Assembly: GCF_900187225.1 (NCBI RefSeq)
Contig: NZ_LT906436.1
Span: 124,001-188,000, forward strand
Source: Listeria monocytogenes
GTDB taxonomy: Bacteria > Bacillota > Bacilli > Lactobacillales > Listeriaceae
Length of the DNA stretch: 64,000 bases
Direction: 5' to 3'
Part shown: one piece after another, positions 43,442-55,400 of the stretch
Layout of the letters: every line of letters starts with the position of its first letter
Numbering within the stretch: position 1 is the first letter of the stretch
Program-made: the position numbers and the translations under genes
The notes under the pieces: model-generated
Database searches by the model: none
Told to the model about the DNA's origin: nothing
Seen by the model: the letters and a program-made list of their open reading frames with translations, nothing else

Positions 43442-43458
43442 TTTACGAGGTGTTTTTT
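43442..43458. other. right arm of a split bidirectional terminator
   Basis: TTTACGAGGTGTTTTTT, the exact inverse of 42152-42168. It overlaps the stop codon of the minus-strand LPXTG gene. Confidence 0.75.
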
Positions 43459-44704
43459 ATTTCTTTTTAAATAATAGTAACGGGGCACTGATTAAAAGAA
43501 GCAAGGCTCCGAAGATAGTGGATGATTTACTTTGGTCAGTATCACCAGTTGTTGGTAAAGAGCTATAAGTTGTTTTTTCTACAGAATTACTAGTACTAGG
43601 ATTAGTATTATCATTAGCTGGTTTTACAGTTACAGGCTTATTAACTACTGGATTAACTGGTTTAACCGGTTCAACTGGATTAACAGTAATTGGTGTAGGT
43701 GTTACGGTATCTTTTTTATAAATATAATCAACTGTTTGTGGAGTATCAGTGAAAGTACCAGTTGCGTTTGTAGGTGTAGTTTCTATAGTATAACCGGTAA
43801 TTTTTTTGCTTTCTGACTGATAATTACTATTGATAACTCCAGTTAGTGTATCTGATTCTGCGATTTTATTACCATTGCCATCAAGATAATTCACAGTGAT
43901 GTTTGCCCCAGCTACAGGTGCAGGAGTAGACACATGAACGGTGACATTTAGTGTATTTGAGACGTTACCTGCTTTATCGGTTGCTTGAACATTGACCGAG
44001 TAATCACCACTAACTGCTAAATTAACTGCGGAAGTAAAATTGCTTGTAAGACTAATAGTGGAGTCATAATTATCAGTAACGCTAGCATGAATGTCTGTTA
44101 AAAATTGTTCTTCCGTAACATTACTTCCAGGGCTGTATGTGATTTCTGTTTCTTCTGCTTTAACAACTGGTGCGCTAATATCTTTTGGTTTTAAAGAGCC
44201 AGTGGAGGTGGATTTGTTACCAGCTTTGTCTTCGCTTGTAGCTGTTGCGGTCGCAACTAAAGAATCAATCTTGGCTTCTCCACCTTCACCTGAATAAGAA
44301 GTTTTCCAGTCGAACTTTACTTTTGCTTTGGATAAACTATTCCAACTTGTTACTTTGTCGAATTTAAAAGTAACAGTGTTAGTGGAATTGTCAAAGCTAG
44401 TTGTCCCAACTTGGTTTGTAATGTCTTCCCCACCAACAGAAACCTGTAAGTCCGTATAGTTCATGCCACTTGGTAGCGCTAATTTTATTTCCAGTTTATA
44501 GTCTTCCTGGGTTTGATTCGTTAAAGTTGGAAATGTAAGAGTGGATGTGTATTTATATGGGACATTCTCATTGGTATTTTGTAGTAATGCAATATTATTT
44601 GTATCGTGAGTATCAGCAAGTGCAGAAATAGGTGTAAGTGCTATTTGACTAGCTAGAGAACTTAAAACTATAAGGCTAGCGATAGTTTTTTTCTTATTAA
44701 ACAT
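43457..44704 (-). CDS. LPXTG surface protein with Ig-like and MucBP modules
   Basis: A 415-residue cell-wall protein. Signal peptide (1-30, ending ALA), a beta-sandwich N-terminal domain (about 40-165), an Ig-like module (about 170-255; AGNVSNTLNVTVHVS), and one MucBP module (ANITVNYLDGNGNKIAESD onward). A Pro/Val/Asn spacer, LPTTG (383-387), a helix and a KKK tail follow. Its MucBP module closely resembles that of the convergent LRR protein, suggesting shared descent. AAAGAGG lies upstream of the ATG. Its terminator is split by the IS. Function is probably adhesion; no ligand is known. Confidence 0.85.
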   Translation of the reverse strand: MFNKKKTIASLIVLSSLASQIALTPISALADTHDTNNIALLQNTNENVPYKYTSTLTFPTLTNQTQEDYKLEIKLALPSGMNYTDLQVSVGGEDITNQVGTTSFDNSTNTVTFKFDKVTSWNSLSKAKVKFDWKTSYSGEGGEAKIDSLVATATATSEDKAGNKSTSTGSLKPKDISAPVVKAEETEITYSPGSNVTEEQFLTDIHASVTDNYDSTISLTSNFTSAVNLAVSGDYSVNVQATDKAGNVSNTLNVTVHVSTPAPVAGANITVNYLDGNGNKIAESDTLTGVINSNYQSESKKITGYTIETTPTNATGTFTDTPQTVDYIYKKDTVTPTPITVNPVEPVKPVNPVVNKPVTVKPANDNTNPSTSNSVEKTTYSSLPTTGDTDQSKSSTIFGALLLLISAPLLLFKKK

Positions 44705-44981
44705 TATTTAAATAACCTCTTTCCTTGAATTGGGATTTAATGTAATTAAAGTATAGCACTCGATTTTGGGGCGTTAGTTTAATTCTAGTAGCATTAATAT
44801 GGTATATTTTGTCGAAATAATGACTAATGAGAATCATAAAAAGGTAAATCGTTAATTTAAACTTTAACAGTTAGCGCTATTAAGTACTTTTACTCAGAAA
44901 ACCTCTACCATCTTCTTGTTATTTCAGCTATAATGAAGTAATTGAAAACTAAATTAAAGGATATACAAGGAGGAAAACGAT

Positions 44982-45842
44982 TTGAACATTATGATTGCGC
45001 TGATTCCTGCATTACTTTGGGGAACAGTCCCGCTAATTATTACAAAATTTGGCGGTTCAACAAGACAACAAACGATGGGAATGACACTAGGGGCACTCAC
45101 TTTTGCGGTAATCGTTTTCTTCTTTACTGATCCAGTTTATACGCTTAAAACAGTAGGGATTAGTTTTATAACAGGATGTTTATGGACTGTTGGTCAGATG
45201 TTCCAACTGCAAGCATTCAAAATTATCGGTGTTTCAAAAGCAATGCCGATTTCTACAGGGATGCAATTAGTTGGAACAACACTTTGCGGGGTAATCTTAT
45301 TTCATGAATGGGATACGACACTTCGAATTATTTTAGGTTTTATAGCATTAGCTCTTATCGTCGGTGGAATTTTCTTAACATCTTATGCTGAAAAAGAAGA
45401 AGATGGTACTAATGCATTAAAACAAGGTTTGATCACATTATTCATTTCTGCTTGTGGTTATGTTGGCTTAGTTGTTCTAATTCAAGGTTTCAAAATCGAT
45501 GGAATTAATGCGATTTTGCCGCAAGCGATTGGGATGGTTATAAGTGCGCTAATTATGACACACAGTGGTGGTACGGAAAAACGCTTCAATAAACGAACTC
45601 TCTTACTTACTATTCCAGGAGTGATTTGGGCAGCTGGAAACGTTGCGATGGTTCACGCTAACCAACTTGTTGGAGTCGCAACTGGTTTTTCACTTTCGCA
45701 ATTAGGAGTTGTTATCTCAACTATTGGAGGTATCATACTTTTAAAAGAAAAGAAAACGCAAAAAGAAATGCTTTTTGTTATTGTGGGCGTAGTTTTAGTT
45801 GTTCTCGGCGGGATTTTAATCGGCGTTGCAAAAGGCGCTTAA
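44982..45842 (+). CDS. GlcU-type glucose/sugar permease, copy 2
   Basis: A 286-residue ten-helix GRP/GlcU transporter paralogous to the product at 37230; the first 15 residues, the [16 protein letters not shown] region and the [15 protein letters not shown] region align directly. TTG start after AAGGAGG. The pair bounds the accessory insert between abrB and metS. It likely imports glucose or a related sugar by proton symport, feeding the non-PTS route. Expression differences between copies cannot be judged from the sequence. Confidence 0.85.
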   Translation: MNIMIALIPALLWGTVPLIITKFGGSTRQQTMGMTLGALTFAVIVFFFTDPVYTLKTVGISFITGCLWTVGQMFQLQAFKIIGVSKAMPISTGMQLVGTTLCGVILFHEWDTTLRIILGFIALALIVGGIFLTSYAEKEEDGTNALKQGLITLFISACGYVGLVVLIQGFKIDGINAILPQAIGMVISALIMTHSGGTEKRFNKRTLLLTIPGVIWAAGNVAMVHANQLVGVATGFSLSQLGVVISTIGGIILLKEKKTQKEMLFVIVGVVLVVLGGILIGVAKGA

Positions 45843-45871
45843 TTAATTATTTCGTTTAGCGTGAAAAATGA

Positions 45872-47908
<2,037 letters not shown>

Positions 47909-47952
47909 TAAAAACGAGTCCTAATTCACTTGAATTAGGGCTCATTTTTTTC
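47909..47952 (+). terminator. intrinsic terminator of metS
   Basis: ACGAGTCCTAATTCA...AATTAGGGCTCATTTTTTT. Confidence 0.85.
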
Positions 47953-47978
47953 GTTTAAAAAAACTTTTAAAAAAAAGA

Positions 47979-48007
47979 TTGCATATTGCAAACGATTACA
48001 ATATAAT
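47979..48007 (+). promoter_or_regulatory. sugar-operon promoter with overlapping cre-like site
   Basis: TTGCAT (47979-47984), a 17-bp spacer and TATAAT (48002-48007) form a good sigma-A promoter. TGCAAACGATTACA (47987-48000) matches the CcpA cre consensus TGWAANCGNTNWCA apart from position 3 and fills the spacer, so CcpA binding would repress it. Confidence 0.65.
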
Positions 48008-48072
48008 GTAACTATACTTACTTAATTCATTGAACGAAGTAAGTTGTCAGCCAGAAGTAAAGGAGCTTGAAA

Positions 48073-49286
48073 ATGGATATCTTAAGAAAAGGGAATAAAG
48101 ATTTAATTAAAGACATAAACCGCTATACAGTACTGAATTTAATCCGTGAAAAAGGAGAAATCACGCGGACTGAGATAGCCAAAAAATGCGATTTTGGGAT
48201 GTCTACATTAACGTATATTTTAGATGATTTACAGCAAGAAGGCATTATTTTGGAAGGTGCCGAAACATCATCTACTGGAGGCAGGCGTGCCAAGCTAGTC
48301 AGATTTAATAAAGATTATGGATTTGTTGTTAGTGTCAAAGTAGAAGAGGAACAACTTCTTTTTGCGTTGACTGATTTAAATGCAGAAATCATTGAAAATA
48401 CTTCTATACCATTTTCTTCAGAGAAAAAACCAGAAGAAGCAATTGAGTTGATTGCTAAAAATGTGAAAAAGATGTGTGGAAACAGAGATATGAACCATTT
48501 GCTAGGAGTTGGAATTGCGATTTCCGGTCTAGTTAATCGTAAAAAGGAACAGTTATCCGCTCTACTATGTTAGGGTGGGAAAATGTCGCTTTAGAAGCAA
48601 TGCTACATGCTCACTTTCCAGATATTCCAGTGTACGTAGATAAAAATATAAACTGCTACACACTTGCAGAACTGTGGTTAGGTGAAGGGAAACAATCAAA
48701 TAATTTTGCCACAGTTTCCGTTGGAGCTGGACTTGGTTTATCCGTTGTTATTAATCGCCAAATTTATTACGGTGCACAAGGTGGAGCTGGTGAATTCGGA
48801 CATACAACGATTCAGCCAGGTGGATACAAATGTCACTGTGGTCAAAAAGGATGCTTAGAAATGTACGCATCCGAATTTTATTTCCGAAATCGTGGCGAAG
48901 AATTAAAAGAAGCATATCCCACATCAGAATTAAATGATTTTCATTTTGATAAAGTGGCGAAAAGTGCTCGAGCTGGAGACGAAATGGCGACGGAACTCAT
49001 GGGTAAAATGGGTGAATATTTAGGATACGGGATTCGAAATATCATTAATACTTTCAACCCAGAAAAAGTTATCATTGTCGGTGAAGGTTTGCATCATAGA
49101 GACTTATTCTTAACTAAAATTGATGAAATTGCTTCACAAAACTTTTTTTCAGGGGCTGGCTTTGAAACGGAAATTACTACAACTTCTTTAGAGGATCCTG
49201 CATGGTTACAAGGTGCGGCTTTACTAGTCATTCACCAATTATTCCAAGTGCCAATCTATGAAGAAGAACAAACTTTACTACGTTAA
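48073..49286 (+). pseudogene. ROK-family sugar-responsive repressor (XylR-like), frameshifted
   Basis: The N-terminal frame (ATG 48073 after AAAGGAG) encodes a winged helix (TRTEIAKKCDFGMSTLTYIL) and the start of the ROK fold, reaching AISGLVNRKK, then reads QLSALLC and stops at 48573. The second frame resumes GTVIRSTMLGWENVALEAML and continues with CHCGQKGCLE (zinc motif) and GAGEFGHTTI to 49286. Adding one A to the A5 tract at 48541-48545 joins both into about 404 residues, the usual ROK repressor length. Either the regulator is inactivated, the tract varies, or the read is wrong. It controls, or controlled, the downstream sugar operon. Confidence 0.82.
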
Positions 49287-49321
49287 AAAGTACATAAACT
49301 ATTTCAGGAGGTTATTTTTAC

Positions 49322-50200
49322 ATGGTTGGTATGACTAGAAAGAAAACACTCTTTTGGCTATGCATATTCTTGCTACCCAATTTACTAGGTTTTCTCATTT
49401 TTATTGCAATCCCAATCCTTGGCTCGCTTGGTATTAGTTTTACCGATTGGGACTTAGTGAGTACGATTCACTTTACTGGATTTGAAAATTACAAAAGGCT
49501 ATTTAATGACCCAGAATTTTGGAAATCGTTTAGAAATACAATCACGTTCATCATCGGTTATTTACCAAGTGTAATGATTCTTGGTCTTGCGTGTGCCTTG
49601 ATGTTAAACCAAAAAATTAAACTAAGACCATTTTTCCGAGCAGTGTACTTCTTACCCGTGATCACTTCATGGGTAGCTGTTTCACTCGTTTGGAAATGGC
49701 TTTTCAACCCTTCGTACGGTCTGATCAATTACTTCTTATCTTTAATTGGTATTGCAGGACCAAACTGGTTAACTGATCCACAAACGGCGATGATCGCTGT
49801 GATTATTACCAGTGCGTGGAAAGATATTGGTTTCGTTATGGTATTATTCCTTGGTGGTTTGCAAAATATTTCACCATCTTACTACGAAGCTGCCAATATG
49901 GACGGAGCGTCAAAACTTCGCCAATTATTCTCTATTACCATCCCACTTCTTACTCCAACCACATTCTTTGTGACGATAATATCTCTTATCAACTCGTTCC
50001 AGGTGTTTGACCAAGTGATGATTATGACTGAAGGTGGTCCAAGTGGAGCGACGATGACCTTAGTCCAAAATATTTACAACCATGCATTTAGATACTTCGA
50101 AATGGGCTATGCTTCCGCGATGAGTTGGATATTGTTTATTGTTATTTTCATCATTACAATTATTCAAAATAAACTTCAAAAAAGGTGGTCCAATTACTAA
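49322..50200 (+). CDS. sugar ABC transporter permease (MalF/UgpA type)
   Basis: A 292-residue integral membrane protein with six helices. CAGGAGG precedes ATG 49322. The ATPase-docking EAA motif appears as YYEAANMDGASKLRQLFSITIPLL (about 182-205). It pairs with the MalG-type permease downstream (stop and start share one base, TAATG) and the binding lipoprotein at 51076. No ATPase gene is present; Listeria and Bacillus CUT1 systems often share an MsmX-like ATPase. Its likely cargo is an oligosaccharide processed by the GH31/GH13 enzymes. Confidence 0.9.
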   Translation: MVGMTRKKTLFWLCIFLLPNLLGFLIFIAIPILGSLGISFTDWDLVSTIHFTGFENYKRLFNDPEFWKSFRNTITFIIGYLPSVMILGLACALMLNQKIKLRPFFRAVYFLPVITSWVAVSLVWKWLFNPSYGLINYFLSLIGIAGPNWLTDPQTAMIAVIITSAWKDIGFVMVLFLGGLQNISPSYYEAANMDGASKLRQLFSITIPLLTPTTFFVTIISLINSFQVFDQVMIMTEGGPSGATMTLVQNIYNHAFRYFEMGYASAMSWILFIVIFIITIIQNKLQKRWSNY

Positions 50201-51048
50201 TGAAAACAGAAAAAAGTGGTTCACCAAAATGGCAACTATTTAAAAATATTCTTACCTATACAATCATCTGTCTTGGTGGGATTATCATGCTTATGCCGTT
50301 TGTCTGGATGGTATCAACTGCATTCAAAACAGGCGCAGCGAATATGGTATTACCACCACAATTTATTCCTAAAGAACCGACAACTGCGAACTTCACTCAA
50401 GTATTTGAAATGTTCCCAATGTTGCGATTTTTAGTTAACTCCGTGATAGTTGCAGTTGTAACAACACTCGGTCAAATGCTGTTTTGTTCAATGGCAGCGT
50501 ATGCATTTGCCAGAATTCCTTTCTGGGGTCGCGATAAACTATTTTTACTTTACTTGGCAACAATGATGGTACCGGCTCAGGTTACGATGATTCCACAATT
50601 TATCTTGATGAAACAATTTGGCTGGTTAGATTCTTATGCAGGTTTGATTGTACCAGCATTATTCAGCGTTTTTGGTACATTTTTATTACGTCAAGCATTC
50701 ATGGGAATTCCGAAAGAATTAGAAGAAGCTGCATTTATGGATGGAGCAAATCATTTTACTATTTTCCGAAAAGTTATCTTGCCGCTTGCAAAACCTACAT
50801 TTGCGACACTTGGAATTTTAACTTTTATGCAATCTTGGAACAGTTATTTATGGCCATTAATCGTGACAAGTTCACAAGAAATGGCAACTTTACCTTTAGG
50901 ATTATCTCTTTTACAAGGTAGATATGGCACGAATTACGGCTTAATGATGGCGGGAGTTCTTATTAGTGTTATCCCGATTTTAGCAGTGTACCTTTTTGCT
51001 CAAAAATATTTCATCCAAGGAATGGCAATGAGCGGAATGAAAGAATAA
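50200..51048 (+). CDS. sugar ABC transporter permease (MalG/UgpE type)
   Basis: A 282-residue permease with six helices. The ATG at 50200 overlaps the previous stop (TAATG) and follows AAAAGGTGG; an in-frame GTG at 50185 precedes that site. EAA motif: ELEEAAFMDGANHFTIFRKVILPLAKP (about 184-210). Pairs with the MalF-type permease to form the CUT1 channel. No ATPase is encoded in the operon. Confidence 0.9.
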   Translation: MKTEKSGSPKWQLFKNILTYTIICLGGIIMLMPFVWMVSTAFKTGAANMVLPPQFIPKEPTTANFTQVFEMFPMLRFLVNSVIVAVVTTLGQMLFCSMAAYAFARIPFWGRDKLFLLYLATMMVPAQVTMIPQFILMKQFGWLDSYAGLIVPALFSVFGTFLLRQAFMGIPKELEEAAFMDGANHFTIFRKVILPLAKPTFATLGILTFMQSWNSYLWPLIVTSSQEMATLPLGLSLLQGRYGTNYGLMMAGVLISVIPILAVYLFAQKYFIQGMAMSGMKE

Positions 51049-51075
51049 AAAACCAACAAAAAAGGAGTGTTACAA

Positions 51076-52332
51076 ATGAAAAAAGGTTTATTATTGTTAA
51101 TGGTAGTTGTACTGTCTGTATTTGGTCTTTCGGCTTGCGGCGGTGGCAGTAGTAGTGGCGATAAAACAGAAATTACGTATTATCAATTCTCTGCACCAGC
51201 TGATGGAAAAGCACTTGATGAAATGGTAAAAGAATTTGAAAAGCAAAACCCAGATATTAAAGTAAACGTTCAAACAATCGCATTTAATGATTACTTTACG
51301 AAGCTGCAAACGCAAATCGCAGGTGGAGATGCTCCTGATGCTTTTGAACTTAACTATGAAACATTCATGCAATATGCTGAAAAAGGTGTACTTGCAGATT
51401 TAACAAGCTATATCGAAAAAGATAAAGATTTTGATCCATCTACACTGAACAAACAAGCGTATGATGCTTTCAAATATGACGGTAAACAATACGGAATGGT
51501 CGAAAGTTTCTCCAACGTTGTAACTATTTATAATAAAGATCTTTTTGATAAAGCGGGGGTTGAATACCCAACGGCTGACTGGACTTGGAAAGACGAAGAA
51601 GCGGCAGCAAAAAAATTAACAGATTCTAAAAATAAAGTATGGGGTACTTCCCAACCGGTAACAATGAACGAATTCTACAAAGTAGCAGCGCAAAATGGTG
51701 GTTCGATTTTCAATGAAGATTTAACGGAAACAACTATTAACAGCCCTGAAAATGTGGAAGCACTGACTCACTTAACAAATGAAGTAACTGATTCAAAAGT
51801 TGCGCCTTCACCAGCTGATTTATCTGGACAATTACCAGAAGATTTATTCATGAATGGTCAAATTGCAATGCTTCACACAGGTATTTGGTTGTTCGATATG
51901 TTCCAAGATGCTCCGTTCAAATGGGATGTACAAGTAGAAGCAGGTAACACACAAAAAGCAACCCACTTCTTCGCGAACGGAATTGGTGTTTCTAAAGACT
52001 CCGATAAAAAAGAAGCTGCATTCAAATTTGCTTCCTTCATGAGTGCGAACGAAGAAGCAGCAAAAATCAGAATTGATAATAACTGGGAACTTCCAGCAAC
52101 TGAAAACAAAGAAATTCTACAACCATATTTAGATGCAACTCCTCCAGATAATAGAGAAGCGGTATTCGAATCTCTACAATATATGGTATTACCTCCAGTT
52201 GTGAAAGATTGGAACAAAATCAGTGATTATACAAACTCTGAATTCGAAAAAGTATTAAATGGCGATTCTACCCCAGAAAAAGCACTGAAAAACAGTGAAG
52301 ACAACATCAACAAAACAATGGGATTTAAATAA
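51076..52332 (+). CDS. sugar ABC transporter substrate-binding lipoprotein
   Basis: A 418-residue extracytoplasmic CUT1-type binding protein. ATG 51076 follows AAAGGAG. Lipobox LSAC places the lipidated cysteine near residue 20, followed by a Gly/Ser tether. The body begins ITYYQFSAPADGKALDEMV, with FEKQNPDIKVNVQ typical of family 1 binding proteins. Ligand is unknown; downstream alpha-glucosidases suggest an alpha-gluco-oligosaccharide. A hairpin without a T-run (52341-52388) follows and may shape mRNA stability between this gene and the hydrolases. Confidence 0.9.
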   Translation: MKKGLLLLMVVVLSVFGLSACGGGSSSGDKTEITYYQFSAPADGKALDEMVKEFEKQNPDIKVNVQTIAFNDYFTKLQTQIAGGDAPDAFELNYETFMQYAEKGVLADLTSYIEKDKDFDPSTLNKQAYDAFKYDGKQYGMVESFSNVVTIYNKDLFDKAGVEYPTADWTWKDEEAAAKKLTDSKNKVWGTSQPVTMNEFYKVAAQNGGSIFNEDLTETTINSPENVEALTHLTNEVTDSKVAPSPADLSGQLPEDLFMNGQIAMLHTGIWLFDMFQDAPFKWDVQVEAGNTQKATHFFANGIGVSKDSDKKEAAFKFASFMSANEEAAKIRIDNNWELPATENKEILQPYLDATPPDNREAVFESLQYMVLPPVVKDWNKISDYTNSEFEKVLNGDSTPEKALKNSEDNINKTMGFK

Positions 52333-52340
52333 GTAAAACG

Positions 52341-52388
52341 AGTGGCAGGGACGTTTGTAAGTATCTTTACAAATTAGACTGCCACTTT
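52341..52388 (+). other. intergenic hairpin without T-run
   Basis: AGTGGCAG...CTGCCACT with an inner GTAAGTATCTTTAC hairpin, between the binding protein and GH31 genes. Candidate mRNA processing or stabilising element rather than a terminator. Confidence 0.5.
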
Positions 52389-52414
52389 AGTATATCCAAG
52401 AAAGGAAATAGAAC

Positions 52415-55400
52415 ATGTCTAAATTCACAAAATTAATGCAGGGTTACTTGCATTTAATAGAAGGAAAAAACGAAAAAATCAAACTAATTTTGGTGGAAAC
52501 AAAGCCCGATTTTCAAGTGGACTCCGTTCTTGAAACCGCAACATGGCTATGGCTCGGAAGTAAAATAAACCATTATGATAGAGCAGAAGTAGAGCCAGTT
52601 ATTACTTTTTTAGTGGAAAACTGGAACCGTCCAGAAAAATCTGTTGGGAGTTCTGCGGAGAACGACATTTATTTAGCAACGATTTCAAGTGTATATGCTG
52701 CTTTACTAGATGTGAAAAACACGTTCCCAAAGCCAGAATTACAACAAACAATTACAACCATTCGCGACTATTGTTTTGATAATTTACTAAAAGGCGATAG
52801 CGTCCTTACTGGTTTTAACACGCGAAAAGTGTCAACTGACCAATTATTATCGGTCCTTCCATTTGGGCTTTTCTCACCAGAAGATCTTGTTATGGTAGCG
52901 GCAGTTGGTAAAATGGAGCAGCAATTAGTGCAAGATGACGGCGTTTTGCCATATTCAGGCGCACCAAAAGTTAGCTCATTCGCGACGGCGTTATTGGCCC
53001 TTTACTTCTTGGAAAAAAGCGACCAAGACAAAGCGCTACATTATTTAAATATGGCGATGAAAATGGAGGATAATGACAAATTAGGCATGATTTTTATCGC
53101 AATTAATCAAGCTTTCCGTGCGATGGAAAGTGAAGTAGCAGCACATATTTTACATGATCCTTTTGGACATGAGAATCGTTACGAGCAGCAATTAACCGAA
53201 CGTACACCGCATTATCCAGAAACAGAAATGCATTTTTCGGCTGCGTGTGAAGTTATTTCCGATGTAGAAGCTATGCAAGTAGAGCTTGTCTTAAAAGAAA
53301 AAGACTGGACCATTTTATGTGAGAAAAAGGAAAAAAATGACGTGCAAATCTGGGAAGCACTTGTGCCGCCGCTAGAAGAAGTTGGCGAGTATACGTACTA
53401 TTTCCAAGCGACTTTAAAAGATCAAACCATTTTGACCTCGGAGGATTATATTGTCGAACCAATCTGGAAACATTGGTCAGAAGAAGCGGCAATTTGCGAA
53501 ACGAACAAAGGCTTAATGGTGTTATTTAAAGAAAATCCCTCGAGCGTTATCCCAGTTGAATTTACTGTGCAATCGGATGAACTTGTAGTAGGACTGAAAC
53601 CGTCATTTAAGGCGAGTAATATAAAAACAAAAACATCCGGTCAACTGAAAAAAGGCGATATAGAGATTGTTATTTCCAATAATCCGGTTCGCATGGAAGT
53701 GCATTTTAAAAATAAATTAGTCTTAGAGTCCCATAAAATTTACCCAGCATTGCAGTGGTATACAGATAAAACTGGCACAATCAACAAAGTTAAACTACAT
53801 TTAGATGCGCCGAAAGAAGAAGAGTATTACGGTTTCGGCGAACGATACAATGCGCTAGGTCAACGCGGGAATGTGCTTGATTGTTTTGTCTATAATCAAT
53901 ATCGTGATCAAGGAACGAGAACATATATCCCAATGCCGTTTTACCATACAAACCGAGATTATAGTGTGTTCGTTGATACTGCGCGCTATACAAGTTTCGA
54001 TTTGGGGAGCCAACTAGCTGATAAACATACCATTACAGTCGAAATAAATGGCTGCGATACAGATATCTGTCTTTTAATGGGAGATATTCGTAGTGCGGTT
54101 GCTAGCTATATGAAAAAAACTGGGAAACCGGCGATGGTACCAGTTTGGGCGCTTGGACCGTGGATGTCTAGTAACAACTGGGACCGTGAATCTGTCGTTC
54201 GAACGGAAGTGGAAACGACGCAAGAATTGCAAATCCCATCAACCGTTGTCGTGCTAGAACAATGGAGCGATGAAGCGACCTATTATATGTTCAATGACGC
54301 CGAATATGACGAAAAAGCACCATCCGAAGCATATTCCTACGATGAAATTAGATTCCCTTCATGGGGCAGATGGCCAGATCCAAAAGGAATGGTTGACTAC
54401 ATTCATGACAATAAAATGAAATTAATTCTTTGGCAAATCCCGATTCAAAAATACTTAAATCGTCAACAACATCCACTAAAAGACCGCGAAGAAGCCTATA
54501 TGATTGAAAAAGGCTACGTAGTGAAAAATCCAGATGGCTCACCGTACCGCATTCCAGAAAACTGGTTCACAGAAAGCTTAATTATGGATTTCTCCAACGA
54601 AGAAGGTAAAAAATGGTGGTTTGATAAACGACAATACTTGATTGATATTGGCGTCGATGGTTTTAAAACAGATGGCGGCGAATTCGTCTTTGGTGAAGGT
54701 TTGCAATTTGCTGATGGTAGACGTGGTGATGAAATGCGTAATCTTTATCCGAATGATTACGTGGAAGCTTACTACCAATTTGCTCAACAAAATGATGGGA
54801 TGACGTTTAGCCGTGCGGGTTATACTGGCGCGCAAAATTTCCCGGCACACTGGGCTGGTGACGAACGTTCCACTTTTGATGCGTTTAGAAGATCGCTTAT
54901 TGCTGGCCTATCAGCTGGATTTTCCGGAATTCCGTTTTGGAGCTTTGATTTTGCGGGCTTTAACGGTGACATTCCAACGGCCGAGCTATTCATTCGTTCT
55001 GCTGAAATGGCTACTTTCTGCCCAATTATGCAGTATCATGCTGAAAGTAAAGCGGAATTTAATCAAGACCGGACACCGTGGAACATTGCTTCACGGACTG
55101 GTGACGACTCGGTTATCCCTATTTATCGCCATTTCGCGAATGTTAGAATGAATATTTTACCTTATATTTATAACGAATCATTAAAATGTGTTGAAACTGG
55201 CTTGCCGATGATGCGTGCGCTTTTGTTGGATTATAAAGAAGATCCACGTGTTTCTGATATGTATGACCAATACTTATTCGGGGAAGCGATGCTGATTGCA
55301 CCAGTAATTGAAGACGGCGTGCGCTCGAGAGAAGTTTATCTGCCAGAAGGAACTTGGTATGATTTCTGGAATGGAACAAAAGTGAGCGGACCAACTTTAC

